Origin: Limnospira fusiformis SAG 85.79
Lineage (GTDB): Bacteria > Cyanobacteriota > Cyanobacteriia > Cyanobacteriales > Microcoleaceae
DNA: 64,000 nt
Direction of reading: 5' to 3'
Assembly (NCBI RefSeq): GCF_012516315.1
Contig: NZ_CP051185.1
Location: forward strand, 5,461,363 to 5,525,362
How positions within the stretch are numbered: the first letter of the stretch is position 1; the number at the start of each line of letters is the position of its first letter. The notes under the pieces are model-generated. The model was not told where the DNA came from. It saw only the letters and a program-made list of their open reading frames with translations, and did not search any database. A program made the position numbers and the translations under genes. Shown in pieces: positions 1 to 8,797 of this stretch.

Positions 1-1645
1 TACACGAGTACAGCCTAGGTTAGCCTACATTGGCGATAATTTACCTTTGGAGTCGGTGGCGAAATTGTATCAGGCGGCTGATGTTTATGTGTCCCCTGAT
101 GTCGCACCGGGGTTAAATTTACCGATTTTGGAAGCGATCGCTTGCGGTCTTCCCGTGATTTATTCTGAAGGTAGTCCCGCCCAAGAATGGACTCATCCTG
201 ATTTTGGCTGGGCGATTTCTAGCCAATTCCGAACCTTTGTGATTGACTATAAAACTCGGTTTTTGCTACATCCCAACTGGGAACATTTACTGACTTTAAT
301 GCAGCAGGCTATTGAACAGCCGCAAATCGGAACTATGGCGCGGGAGTTAGTCCCCCAGTTTGTCACCAAAAAATTTACCTGGAAACATACCGTTGACCGG
401 ATTTTAGAAGTTCTTAACCCCCAGTCAAAACCCCCGGCGGCGCTGGGGTTAAATATCGGGGGCGCTAACATCAATTCTCGCCCCCGTAACCTGGTGGTCG
501 AAGGTTGGCGATGGTTGCCCCATTCTTATGCTTTGATTAATAGCCATCAACTCCTAGAACTTAATCAGCGATCGCCCCTTAAACTATTCCATCGGGATAT
601 GCCCTATGTGACCACCGATTGGCAGCCTAGCCGAGGTTTATTTACCCAGGAAGAAGAGGCGATTTTGGACAGTATCCCCATACCCCCAGAAGACCTGAAA
701 GCCGATGTAACTTTGAGGATGTATTGTCCGTTTAACTTGGCATCTTCTGACAGTAAAAAAACCTTTGTTTTTGGTTGTACAGAGTGGGGAATTGTGCCAC
801 AAACTATTTTGCGGGGAATGGGGGTTAAGTCTTTGAGGGAGGCTCATTTAAATTCTGATAGTATTATCATCACCGCTTCCGAATGGTCGCGCCAAGGTTT
901 TTTGAATAGTGGCGCAGTCCCTGAAAGGATGGCGATCGTCCCCTTGGGATTTGACCCAAAGGTGCATTATCCCCTCAATGAAGAAGACCGCAATAGTCTC
1001 CGCCGTGAGTTAGGATGGAATGATTATTTTGTGATTCTCAATATTGGCATTATGTGGAATGAACGTCAGGGGGTCGCTAGGCTTTTAAAAGCCTTTGCAC
1101 AAATTGCTGAGAGTTATCCAGAAGCGAGGTTAGTTTTAAAAGGTAGAGATGCGATTTTTAAGTCCAAAGAATCCATTAAAGCCGCCAGTAAACAAGTCTT
1201 AAATGATTCCCAAATAGATTTAGTAAAACCCCGGATTAGTTATATTGGCGATAATTTATCTGCCACCGAAATCGCCAGACTCTACAAGGCGGCTGATTTA
1301 TATGTTTCTCCTTATTCGGCGGAAGGCTTTAATCTCCCAGTTTTGGAAGCCGTAGCCTGTGGAACTCCGGTTATTTGCACCAAAGGAGGGCCGACAGATG
1401 AGTTTACTAGAGAAGATTTTAGCTTTTATATTAATAGTCAGCTTAAATGTTTTCAAGATTCCGAAGGTGATACTAAGTTTTACTTAGAGCCTGACGGTAA
1501 TCATTTGGTGGAATTGATGGAAAATGCCCTCAAAAACCCGGGTTTAAGGAATAAGAATAAATCGGCGGGCTGCGAATTTGTCAGGGCGAGATTTACTTGG
1601 TCGAAAGTATGCGATCGCCTATTAGAAGTGTTATTGTCATCTTAA
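1..1645 (+). CDS. Tandem group-1 (GT4) glycosyltransferase, 5' end outside the window
   Basis: The frame is open from base 2, so the gene begins upstream; the first in-window start-like codon (TTG, 47) is not the real start. Two GT4-type C-terminal halves are visible. The first ends around window residue 130; the second is complete, with the nucleotide-sugar binding region near 1310-1390. Both contain the signature YIGDNL...LYxAADxYVSP. The second copy has an intact E-x7-E motif (EGFNLPVLEAVACG). In the first copy the leading Glu is Pro (PGLNLPILEAIACG), which suggests a weakened or non-catalytic domain. Family knowledge: retaining sugar transfer from NDP-sugars in polysaccharide or glycolipid synthesis. 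Acceptor and donor cannot be read. It is followed by a HEARO-like element. Confidence 0.85.
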   Translation, partial: TRVQPRLAYIGDNLPLESVAKLYQAADVYVSPDVAPGLNLPILEAIACGLPVIYSEGSPAQEWTHPDFGWAISSQFRTFVIDYKTRFLLHPNWEHLLTLMQQAIEQPQIGTMARELVPQFVTKKFTWKHTVDRILEVLNPQSKPPAALGLNIGGANINSRPRNLVVEGWRWLPHSYALINSHQLLELNQRSPLKLFHRDMPYVTTDWQPSRGLFTQEEEAILDSIPIPPEDLKADVTLRMYCPFNLASSDSKKTFVFGCTEWGIVPQTILRGMGVKSLREAHLNSDSIIITASEWSRQGFLNSGAVPERMAIVPLGFDPKVHYPLNEEDRNSLRRELGWNDYFVILNIGIMWNERQGVARLLKAFAQIAESYPEARLVLKGRDAIFKSKESIKAASKQVLNDSQIDLVKPRISYIGDNLSATEIARLYKAADLYVSPYSAEGFNLPVLEAVACGTPVICTKGGPTDEFTREDFSFYINSQLKCFQDSEGDTKFYLEPDGNHLVELMENALKNPGLRNKNKSAGCEFVRARFTWSKVCDRLLEVLLSS

Positions 1646-1718
1646 AACCCTTGACAATTCTCACCATGGGATGTCTAATGGAAGATTGCCAATCAGTTGC
1701 ATACTTAACAAAGGCTCG

Positions 1719-2097
1719 GTCAGCACCCCCGGCTGAAGCACGGGGGCTTCCTGCCCCCCGCTTTCAGGTAGCTGACCAGCTTAAGCCTTAACTGGCTACG
1801 TTCAGAGCAAGAGTTAAAGTTCCTACCCTGGAATGCGTGCTAGTTCCAGGCTCTAGAACCAAATCGTTAAACAGTCCTAAGGGGTTAAGACAGTGCGATT
1901 TGGAAAGTACCGACTCTGAACATTAGCGAAGCAAACATTACCCCGCAAGGGAGTCGGAGCCAACCATAGCTCCATGGAGGGGCAACCATACCCCTCCACC
2001 CCGCAAGGGGGTGCTGGCGGCGGTCAGCCGCTTGAGTCGGTTTTCCTCTCCGCGATAAATCACGGAGCTTCCAACCCTCCCAGGAGTTTTACGTGAA
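1719..2097 (+). ncRNA. ORF-less HEARO / IscB omega-RNA-like element, copy 1
   Basis: This ~379-nt non-coding segment recurs almost identically at 5489-5891. Both copies begin GTCAGCACCCCC and end TTTTACGTGA followed by unrelated sequence. It is highly structured: GTCAGC at the 5' end pairs with GCTGAC about 55 nt later around a C/G-rich inner hairpin; CCGACTC pairs with GAGTCGG further on; GAGGGG pairs with CCCCTC. Family knowledge: HEARO RNAs (the omega-RNA of IscB) are mobile structured RNAs found without their ORF in cyanobacteria and sit just 5' of ATGA or GTGA. That flank is seen here. No IscB or TnpB frame is present. The class assignment is recognition by eye; another IS200/IS605 remnant is the alternative. 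Confidence 0.6.
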
Positions 2098-2416
2098 ATA
2101 CTTCTTTCTCTCAGAAGGGTGGACAATTGGACGGATTTGGGGTATCGGTGGCCTGTGGGATGTGGCCACCCAGCGGCGACTTCCAGATCTACAAAAACTA
2201 GATATATGTGTGTCCAACGATACAGACACTGAAAAAATGTGGCTGTACAGAGTTGAAGATGAAGTTCTGATGCTAGAAGTCAAACCCCAATGGACAGAAC
2301 ACCCATCAACAGGTATCGGTCAAGTAGTTCTCACCCGTCTAATTACTGCTGACCAGGTTCTGGACCGTCTGGGAACAGCATCAACCGAGTGCCGAGTCCA
2401 GGGCGGTCTTTTTTAG
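2093..2416 (+). CDS. Small conserved cyanobacterial hypothetical protein
   Basis: A 107-residue frame starts at GTG 2093 and continues MKYFFLSEGW. I recall similar short cyanobacterial proteins of unknown function, but cannot name a family. It is soluble-looking, with a Trp/aromatic-rich N-terminus and no membrane segment. The GTG and the next A form the GTGA that follows the inserted element, and the element's CAGGAG lies 7-8 nt upstream, so the element now supplies the ribosome binding site and leader. The native promoter may have been displaced. A GGGCGG/CCGCCC inverted repeat overlaps the stop region (about 2401-2427). A gene function is not inferred. Confidence 0.55.
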   Translation: MKYFFLSEGWTIGRIWGIGGLWDVATQRRLPDLQKLDICVSNDTDTEKMWLYRVEDEVLMLEVKPQWTEHPSTGIGQVVLTRLITADQVLDRLGTASTECRVQGGLF

Positions 2417-2835
2417 GAAAGCCGCCCCCCAGTGTTTAGATCTTGGGTTTTGCTTGCAATTGGTTCTAATAATCTATACAATTCTTTAACAAAATCTGCG
2501 AAAATTCTCAGCTTCTAGTTTTTGATAGAAGTAGGGGATGGATTGCGGTAACAAGTGTTGGTAGAATAGATCCCAAAGTTAGGACACCAACTGCAAACGC
2601 CAAAACCGAGCGTTAAAATCAAAAAACAGGCAAACTAACGAAGAATCTCATGGCTCATGGGAGGATATCGGAAGCCGCCTATAGAGGGCAGAGTTTTTGT
2701 CTGACCCGACCGTAATACCGGATACTGGATTGATGCTAGTGAAGGCTATGGCGGTTCAAATAGCGGGCTTGGTTTGTAATCTCTCATTTAAACGTCTGTA
2801 ATTCACATTCATTGATTCTAGGAGGAGCGTAGTCA
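2417..2835 (+). other. psbB upstream region, no gene seen
   Basis: This 419-bp gap contains no supported gene. A TAGAAT (2562-2567) could be a -10 box, but no well-spaced -35 box is visible. The last 15 bases carry a strong GGAGGAG Shine-Dalgarno for psbB. It presumably holds the psbB promoter and 5' UTR. Confidence 0.4.
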
Positions 2836-4365
2836 ATGGGACTACCCTGGTACCGCGTACATACAGTAGTTCTGAACGATCCAGGACGGCTGATTTCTGT
2901 ACACCTAATGCACACTGCTCTTGTCGCAGGTTGGGCGGGCTCTATGGCCCTGTACGAATTGGCAGTTTTTGACCCATCAGACCCAGTTCTAAATCCCATG
3001 TGGCGTCAAGGTATGTTTGTCATGCCTTTTATGGCTCGTTTGGGTGTAACTCAATCCTGGGGTGGCTGGAGTGTAACTGGAGAAGTAGCCGATAACCCCG
3101 GCCTTTGGTCTTTTGAAGGGGTAGCCGCTACCCATATCATCCTGTCAGGTCTATTATTCCTGGCAGCAGTTTGGCACTGGGTTTACTGGGACCTGGAACT
3201 GTTTACCGATCCTCGGACTGGTGAACCAGCCCTAGACCTGCCCAAAATGTTCGGAATTCATTTATTCCTATCTGGTTTACTTTGCTTTGGCTTCGGAGCC
3301 TTCCACCTGACCGGACTATTCGGGCCGGGAATGTGGGTTTCTGACCCTTATGGATTGACGGGGAGTATACAACCTGTCGCGCCTTCCTGGGGACCTGAAG
3401 GATTTAACCCCTTCAATGCTGGCGGTATTGCGGCTCACCATATTGCGGCGGGAATTGTTGGCATTATTGCTGGACTATTCCACCTGTCCGTCAGACCACC
3501 TCAGCGCCTCTACAAAGCCCTGCGTATGGGAAATATCGAAACTGTACTATCTAGCAGTATTGCAGCGGTATTCTTTGCGGCTTTTGTGGTAGCTGGAACT
3601 ATGTGGTATGGTTCGGCTGCTACCCCGATTGAACTGTTTGGACCTACCCGCTATCAGTGGGATCAGGGATACTTCCAACAGGAAATTCAGCGCCGGGTAC
3701 AAGCAAGCATTGCTCAGGGCGACAGCCCCTCAGAAGCATGGTCTAAGATTCCTGAAAAACTGGCATTTTATGACTATGTTGGTAACAGTCCCGCCAAAGG
3801 TGGCTTGTTCCGCGTTGGTCCGATGAACAAGGGCGATGGTATTGCTCAAGGTTGGTTCGGACATCCAGTATTTACTGATGCAGAAGGTCGCGAATTAACT
3901 GTTCGTCGTCTTCCTAACTTCTTTGAAACTTTCCCGGTCATTCTGACTGATGCTGATGGAGTGATTCGCGCTGACATTCCTTTCCGTCGCGCTGAGTCTC
4001 GCTACAGCTTTGAGCAAACTGGGGTGACTGTTTCCTTCTATGGTGGTGAACTGAATGGTAAAACCTTCACCGATCCCGCCTCTGTGAAGAAATATGCCCG
4101 TTTTGCTCAACAGGGCGAACCCTTTGCCTTTGACCGGGAAACTCTCGGCTCTGATGGGGTATTCCGCACCAGTACCCGTGGCTGGTTTACCTTCGGTCAC
4201 GCTTGCTTTGCTTTGCTTTTCTTCTTTGGTCATATTTGGCACGGTTCCCGCACCATCTTCCGAGATGTATTTGCTGGGGTTGAAGCTGACCTGGAAGAAC
4301 AAGTTGAGTGGGGTAACTTCCAGAAAGTTGGTGACCAAACAACTCGTGTTCAAAAGACTGTCTAA
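2836..4365 (+). CDS. psbB: Photosystem II CP47 chlorophyll-binding core antenna protein
   Basis: At 509 residues the protein is full length for CP47. The N-terminus [19 protein letters not shown] is the conserved start, and the frame shows the six-helix pattern with repeated His chlorophyll ligands (for example [11 protein letters not shown] and [15 protein letters not shown]) and the large lumenal loop between helices 5 and 6. CP47 is an integral thylakoid protein that passes excitation energy to the PSII reaction centre. A GGAGGAG ribosome binding site lies 8 nt before ATG 2836. The psbB-psbT order is the standard cyanobacterial arrangement. A strong hairpin with a T-run follows the stop. 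Confidence 0.99.
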   Translation: MGLPWYRVHTVVLNDPGRLISVHLMHTALVAGWAGSMALYELAVFDPSDPVLNPMWRQGMFVMPFMARLGVTQSWGGWSVTGEVADNPGLWSFEGVAATHIILSGLLFLAAVWHWVYWDLELFTDPRTGEPALDLPKMFGIHLFLSGLLCFGFGAFHLTGLFGPGMWVSDPYGLTGSIQPVAPSWGPEGFNPFNAGGIAAHHIAAGIVGIIAGLFHLSVRPPQRLYKALRMGNIETVLSSSIAAVFFAAFVVAGTMWYGSAATPIELFGPTRYQWDQGYFQQEIQRRVQASIAQGDSPSEAWSKIPEKLAFYDYVGNSPAKGGLFRVGPMNKGDGIAQGWFGHPVFTDAEGRELTVRRLPNFFETFPVILTDADGVIRADIPFRRAESRYSFEQTGVTVSFYGGELNGKTFTDPASVKKYARFAQQGEPFAFDRETLGSDGVFRTSTRGWFTFGHACFALLFFFGHIWHGSRTIFRDVFAGVEADLEEQVEWGNFQKVGDQTTRVQKTV

Positions 4366-4387
4366 TGGCAGTTGTTGAGTAGTTGTC

Positions 4388-4480
4388 AGGACAGGTTCAT
4401 GGGTATATCAAGACTGGTGGCAGCCTTCCTCAATGGTTGGCGATCGCCTCTGGTGAAGATATCCGACCTGTCCTTTTTTT
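4388..4480 (+). terminator. Long-stem hairpin with T-run downstream of psbB
   Basis: AGGACAGGT (4388-4396) is complementary to ACCTGTCCT (4466-4474) and is followed by a run of T to 4480. The ~69-nt loop contains a HIP1 site. It may be an intrinsic terminator or a processing/attenuation point separating psbB from psbT. Confidence 0.6.
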
Positions 4481-4621
4481 GGTGAAACTCCCGAAAAAAT
4501 ATCCAACCCCTCCCTATTCTCCTAGACTGGGGAAATTGGGGATTAAGTTAGGGCAGGTTTTTCAGAGTGGCATCAAGACTGATAGACTGGTAGTTAACCC
4601 GGGATATGAGGAAACATTGAC

Positions 4622-4717
4622 ATGGAAAGTGTTGCATACATATTAGTTTTGACGCTGGCTCTCGGCGTGTTGTTCTTTGCCATTGCCTTCCGGGAACCCC
4701 CCCGCATTGGTAAATAA
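4622..4717 (+). CDS. psbT: Photosystem II protein T
   Basis: A 31-residue frame begins [19 protein letters not shown] and ends REPPRIGK. This is the canonical PsbT length and sequence: one transmembrane helix and a short basic tail. PsbT sits at the PSII dimer interface and supports Q_A-site recovery after photodamage (family knowledge). It lies 256 nt after psbB in the same direction, as expected. The intervening hairpin implies either partial read-through or a separate promoter in 4481-4621; no clear -10/-35 pair was identified. Confidence 0.97.
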   Translation: MESVAYILVLTLALGVLFFAIAFREPPRIGK

Positions 4718-4848
4718 GTCGCCAACAGCATTTGATTTTCTGATTCCAATTGGGTTGTAAGGGGTATGCTTCTTAGAACCCGATTGGATATGGCTTTCGT
4801 AAATCAATCAGCATCCATGGCAAAATCTGAGTTTAAAGGACGTATATT

Positions 4849-5379
4849 ATGCAATGTCCCGTTTGCCAACATACCAGTACCCGTGTGTTAGAATCGCGAT
4901 GGGCTGAATCACTGAAAAGCATCCGGCGACGGCGGGAATGTCTCAATTGTAAACACCGTTTTACCACTTATGAACGCATCGAGTTGGTTCCTTTAACGGT
5001 GATTAAGCGTGACGGACGGCGAGAATCTTTCGATGGTTCCAAATTGTTACGGGGTTTAGTTCGTGCCTGCGAAAAAACTGGCATCGCTTCTTCTGAACTA
5101 GAAACCATGATCGAAGACATAGAAGCAGAACTCCAACAGCGTGCCACCCGCGAGGTTTCCAGCCCAGAAATTAGTGAGCTTGTACTCGATCGCCTCAAAC
5201 CCATAAGTGAAGTGGCTTATATTCGCTTCGCCTCAGTTTACCGGGAATTCCAGGGAATACAAGATTTTATAGCATCCCTGACTGATTGGGAACGGACACC
5301 CGCAGTCATTCCAGAAACTTCTGACCAACATCTACCCACTGAAAGCAACCACCCCACCCCTAGCCCAGTCATGAGGTAG
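4849..5379 (+). CDS. nrdR: Transcriptional repressor NrdR
   Basis: The 176-residue protein starts [17 protein letters not shown]. It has the N-terminal zinc ribbon (CPVC near residues 3-6 and CLNCKHRF near 31-38) followed by an ATP-cone domain (about 48-138: [19 protein letters not shown]). NrdR senses ATP/dATP and represses ribonucleotide reductase genes by binding NrdR boxes. The C-terminus is about 20-25 residues longer than usual, a Pro/Thr/His-rich tail that looks disordered. ATG 4849 is fixed by the zinc ribbon. It is co-directional with psbT, 131 nt downstream. The HEARO-like copy 2 follows. Confidence 0.96.
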   Translation: MQCPVCQHTSTRVLESRWAESLKSIRRRRECLNCKHRFTTYERIELVPLTVIKRDGRRESFDGSKLLRGLVRACEKTGIASSELETMIEDIEAELQQRATREVSSPEISELVLDRLKPISEVAYIRFASVYREFQGIQDFIASLTDWERTPAVIPETSDQHLPTESNHPTPSPVMR

Positions 5380-5488
5380 GCTCCTCCCAGGTATACCGAA
5401 GGAGGGCCAGGCAGCTCATTGCTAAAGTCAGAGTTTGATGATGTCATCCGCTCAACTCTGGGGATAATCTTACCACAAATATGCTGAA

Positions 5489-5891
5489 GTCAGCACCCCC
5501 GGCTGAAGCACAGGGGCTTCGTGCCCCCCTTTCAGGTAGCTGACCAGCTATAGCCTTAACTGGCTACGTTCAGAGCAAGAGTTAAAGTTCCTACCCTGGA
5601 ATGCGTGCTAGTTCCAGGCCCTAGAACCGAATCGTTAAACATCTCTAAGGGGTTAAGGACGTGCGATTTGTATAGTACCGACTCTGAACATTGGCGTTCG
5701 CGCAGCGTGCGCGTTAGCGCAAGCGCAAACATTACCCCGCAAGGGAGTCGGAGCCAACCATAGCTCCATGGAGGGGCAACCATACCCCTCCACCCCGCAA
5801 GGGGGTGCTGGCGGCGGTCAGCCGCTTGAGTCGGTTTTCCTCTCCGCGATCAATCACGGAGCTTCCAACCCTCCCAGGAGTTTTACGTGAA
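5489..5891 (+). ncRNA. ORF-less HEARO / IscB omega-RNA-like element, copy 2
   Basis: This copy is near-identical to 1719-2097, with the same 5' edge, internal stems and TTTTACGTGA 3' edge. It differs mainly by a ~24-26 bp GCG-rich insertion (about 5695-5727), itself nearly self-complementary and resembling short cyanobacterial GCGTTCGCG-type repeats. It lies between nrdR and murI. No endonuclease frame is present. If it is an IscB omega-RNA, the guide would be the ~16 nt just 5' of base 5489; guide-side polarity follows family knowledge. Assignment is by eye. Confidence 0.6.
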
Positions 5892-5896
5892 CAACA

Positions 5897-6025
5897 ATGG
5901 GGAGTATTTTTGTTGCTACCCTTGATGAGGATGATAATTTTGGCGACAGTGTTCGCCGTATTAGTCCCGATCATGTACTTTTGAGTGGAACAGATTTATC
6001 TGTTAAGGCAGGTCGGATGTCTTAG
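5897..6025 (+). other. Possible remnant of a short gene 3' of HEARO-like copy 2
   Basis: Two overlapping frames are noticeable. One runs from ATG 5897 for 42 codons. The other, from about 5899 to a stop near 5985, reads as a single hydrophobic helix (VFLLLPLMRMIILATVFAVL). Neither has a convincing start and Shine-Dalgarno. It may be the 3' remnant of a small membrane protein interrupted by the element. I do not recognise it. Confidence 0.2.
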
Positions 6026-6084
6026 TTGTGCTCCACAACAGCACATCTAGCCTATCAAACATAATAACAAGTGCCAGGCAACCG

Positions 6085-6939
6085 ATGACAAGGGATAAAC
6101 GAGGACAGAAAATCGCCATTTTTGATAGTGGTGTGGGGGGTTTAACGGTTTTAAGGGAATTGTATCGGCAACTTCCCAATGAATCGATTTTGTATTTTGC
6201 GGATACGGCACGATTACCTTACGGGACACGATCGCCTGAAGAGATTGTGCAATTTGTCCGCGAAATTATTACTTGGGCAGTCGCTCAGGATGTTAAAATG
6301 GTGCTGATGGCTTGTAACACCAGTTCCGCCTTGGCTTTAGAAGTCGTTAGGTCTGAGTTTGATATACCAATTTTAGGCTTAATTTTACCCGGATCCAGGG
6401 CAGCTATCAGTCAGGGTGAGCGGATCGGGGTAATTGCGACCCCAGCGACGGCGGCGAGCAATGCCTATCGTCAGGCGATTCAAGAAATCAACCCGGCTGT
6501 GCAAGTTTGGCAGGTTGGTTGTCCGGCTTTTGTTCCGCTGATTGAACAAAATCGCATCCATGACCCTTGTACATTAGAGGTGGCGCGAGAATATCTAGCC
6601 CCTTTAATACAGCAGCGTATTGATACCCTAATCTATGGTTGCACCCACTATCCCCACTTAGCTCCGGTGTTGCGATCGCTATTACCAGCTTCGGTAAAAT
6701 TAGTTGATCCAGCAGTGCATTTAGTCGAAGCAGTCGTCCAGGAGTTAGAATTACTGGGATTACGCCATAGCGACCTACCGCGACCGACCCGTTTTTGTGT
6801 AAGTGGCTGCGCGGAGCAGTTTGCTAATCTGTCGGTACAATGGCTAGGATATACACCTGCGGTCGAGTCGATTACCTTACCAACCCTTACCTCTGCGGGG
6901 GTGGAAACAGCCATTTCTGTGGGGGATGGGATAATTTAG
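6085..6939 (+). CDS. murI: Glutamate racemase
   Basis: From ATG 6085 the protein has 284 residues and starts MTRDKRGQKIAIFDSGVGG. A longer in-frame form from GTG 6028 adds 19 non-conserved residues, so ATG 6085 is preferred. The Asp/Glu racemase fold is marked by FDSGVGGLTV and the two catalytic cysteines in MACNTSS (Cys77) and YGCTHYPHL (Cys186). It makes D-glutamate for peptidoglycan in the cytoplasm. It converges on fabF and shares a bidirectional terminator with it. The upstream element at 5489-5891 may affect its leader. Confidence 0.97.
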   Translation: MTRDKRGQKIAIFDSGVGGLTVLRELYRQLPNESILYFADTARLPYGTRSPEEIVQFVREIITWAVAQDVKMVLMACNTSSALALEVVRSEFDIPILGLILPGSRAAISQGERIGVIATPATAASNAYRQAIQEINPAVQVWQVGCPAFVPLIEQNRIHDPCTLEVAREYLAPLIQQRIDTLIYGCTHYPHLAPVLRSLLPASVKLVDPAVHLVEAVVQELELLGLRHSDLPRPTRFCVSGCAEQFANLSVQWLGYTPAVESITLPTLTSAGVETAISVGDGII

Positions 6940-6942
6940 TTG

Positions 6943-7010
6943 AGAAACCCGGTGGCTCAGACAAATCTGGTGGTGACCAGAAAATTGACTGAGAGAAACC
7001 GGGTTTCTTT
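6943..7010. terminator. Bidirectional terminator between murI and fabF
   Basis: AGAAACCCGGT (6943-6953) pairs perfectly with ACCGGGTTTCT (6998-7008), followed by TT on the plus strand. It lies between two convergent genes, so it can serve both. Confidence 0.6.
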
Positions 7011-7027
7011 GGGGGTTGTAGCCTGTT

Positions 7028-8284
7028 CTAACTGTCCTTAAACTTGCGGAATGCTAAGGTGATGTTATGACCCCCAAAACCGAAGGAGTTAGATAAAGCC
7101 ACCTCGACAGTTTGGCTGCGGCTGTGGTTAGGAACATAATCTAAATCACATTCAGGATCGGGATTTTCCAGGTTAATGGTGGGGGGAATTTGGTCATAGG
7201 CGATCGCCAATACCGCCGCCACTGCTTCAATACCCCCAGAACCTCCTAACAGGTGTCCCGTCATAGATTTAGTGGAACTCACCGCCACTTTATGGGCGTG
7301 TTCACCCAGAGCCGTTTTAATGGCTGCTGTTTCCGTCGGATCATTAGCGGGGGTGCTGGTTCCATGAGCGTTAATATAGCTAATTTGGTCAGGAGTTAAT
7401 CCCCCATCTTTCATCGCCAAAGCGATCGCCTTAGCCGCGCCGATACCACCCGGAACCGGGGAAGTCATATGATAAGCGTCGCAAGTCATACCATAGCCGA
7501 CAATTTCGCCATAAATGCGAGCGCCGCGACTCAGGGCATATTCCAGCTCTTCCAAAACCAGTATTCCGGTACCTTCACCCATAACAAAACCATCTCGTCC
7601 CACATCAAAAGGACGACAGGCATGGAGAGGGTCATCATTGCGAGTAGACAAGGCTCGTGCTGCCGCAAACCCCGCCACCGACAGGGGAGTGACAGCCGCT
7701 TCTGTACCGCCACAGATCATCGCCTGAGCGTATCCTCGTTGAATTAGTCTAAAAGCATCTCCCACCGCATTAGACCCGGCTGCACAGGCTGTTACCGGGC
7801 AGCTATTAGGTCCTTTAGCTCCCGTATGTATAGCAGTGAGTCCAGCCGCCATGTTAGCGATCATCATGGGAATCATAAACGGGCTGCATCGGTCTGGGCC
7901 ACGAGTTAAATAAACTTCCTGCTGATCCTCGAGAACTTTGAGTCCCCCAATGCCTGTACCAATCATGATTCCCACCTGGTCTGCATTCAGGTCATCAATT
8001 ACTAATTCCGCATCAGCGATCGCCTGTTTACTCGCCGCCACTGCAAATTGAGCAAACCGATCCATGCGTTTGGCTTCTTTGCGCGAAATGTAGTCACAGG
8101 GATCAAATCCCTTCACCTCTCCAGCAATGCGACAATCATGGCGTGAAGCATCGAATAAAGTGATAGGGCCGATTCCATTACGCCCAGTTAACAACCCCTC
8201 CCAATACTCAGTAATCGTATTACCTATGGGAGTAATTGCCCCGAGACCTGTAACAACAACGCGCTTGCGGTTCATATCAGTCAT
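7028..8284 (-). CDS. fabF: 3-oxoacyl-[ACP] synthase II (KAS II)
   Basis: The protein has 418 residues, full length for FabF. The catalytic Cys lies in [13 protein letters not shown] (about Cys167), with His in [11 protein letters not shown] (about 307) and [13 protein letters not shown] (about 343), and the C-terminal NSFGFGGHN motif is present. It condenses malonyl-ACP with acyl-ACP in fatty acid elongation, including C16 to C18. The start could be the first Met or the Met three residues later ([10 protein letters not shown]). It lies 54 nt downstream of acpP on the same strand, the usual acpP-fabF operon. Confidence 0.98.
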   Translation of the reverse strand: MTDMNRKRVVVTGLGAITPIGNTITEYWEGLLTGRNGIGPITLFDASRHDCRIAGEVKGFDPCDYISRKEAKRMDRFAQFAVAASKQAIADAELVIDDLNADQVGIMIGTGIGGLKVLEDQQEVYLTRGPDRCSPFMIPMMIANMAAGLTAIHTGAKGPNSCPVTACAAGSNAVGDAFRLIQRGYAQAMICGGTEAAVTPLSVAGFAAARALSTRNDDPLHACRPFDVGRDGFVMGEGTGILVLEELEYALSRGARIYGEIVGYGMTCDAYHMTSPVPGGIGAAKAIALAMKDGGLTPDQISYINAHGTSTPANDPTETAAIKTALGEHAHKVAVSSTKSMTGHLLGGSGGIEAVAAVLAIAYDQIPPTINLENPDPECDLDYVPNHSRSQTVEVALSNSFGFGGHNITLAFRKFKDS

Positions 8285-8338
8285 GACTTTTCTATCAGAA
8301 GTTAACCACCCAGAATGCAGAACACAGGCAAATCCTCC

Positions 8339-8587
8339 CTAGGCGGAGGCTGTTACCTTAGCATCAATAAAACTCACCGCGCCTTGGACTGTGGTAATTT
8401 TTTCGGCTGCTTCGTCAGGGATCTCGATATCGAATTCCTCTTCCAATGCCATAACCAGTTCTACTGTATCTAACGAGTCTGCGCCCAAGTCATTGACAAA
8501 ATTCGCTTCTGGTGTTACCTGTGCCGGATCAACTTCTAGTTGCTCGGCGACAATTTTCTTAACTGTTTCAAATGTATCTGAACTCAT
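8339..8587 (-). CDS. acpP: Acyl carrier protein
   Basis: An 82-residue acidic protein with the 4'-phosphopantetheine attachment site at Ser38 in [18 protein letters not shown]. It carries acyl intermediates in type II fatty acid synthesis. It lies directly upstream of fabF in one transcription unit. The Met start is supported by the conserved N-terminal helix ([15 protein letters not shown]). The 210 bp between acpP and the divergent gene at 8798 should contain both promoters; no unambiguous boxes were identified. Confidence 0.98.
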   Translation of the reverse strand: MSSDTFETVKKIVAEQLEVDPAQVTPEANFVNDLGADSLDTVELVMALEEEFDIEIPDEAAEKITTVQGAVSFIDAKVTASA

Positions 8588-8797
8588 GGAATTTTTCCTC
8601 TATAGGATGCCGCGTATTCCATATTATCGGAAAGCGTAATCCCCGCGATCATCATTTTCTACTTTTCTGGTAGATTCTGCTCCTGGGGCGGAGGCAACCT
8701 TTATGGTTTCTTTAGGTCTGCGATCGCTCCCTAGGGTAGATGATATATTAACAATGGGTGCTTCCCCCCCCCACAGTCAATTCATAAAAATATTGCT

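Noticed and set aside
1719-2097. Group II intron or complete IS200/IS605 element
   Set aside because: There is no reverse transcriptase, TnpA or TnpB frame and no intron domain V-like GAGC...GTAC structure. The edges and GTGA flank fit a HEARO-type element better.
4383-4646. 87-codon frame between psbB and psbT
   Set aside because: It contains the hairpin terminator and runs into psbT in another frame, and has no resemblance to a known protein.
6028-6084. Longer N-terminus for murI from GTG 6028
   Set aside because: The extra 19 residues are not family-like, and ATG 6085 precedes the conserved start of the racemase fold.
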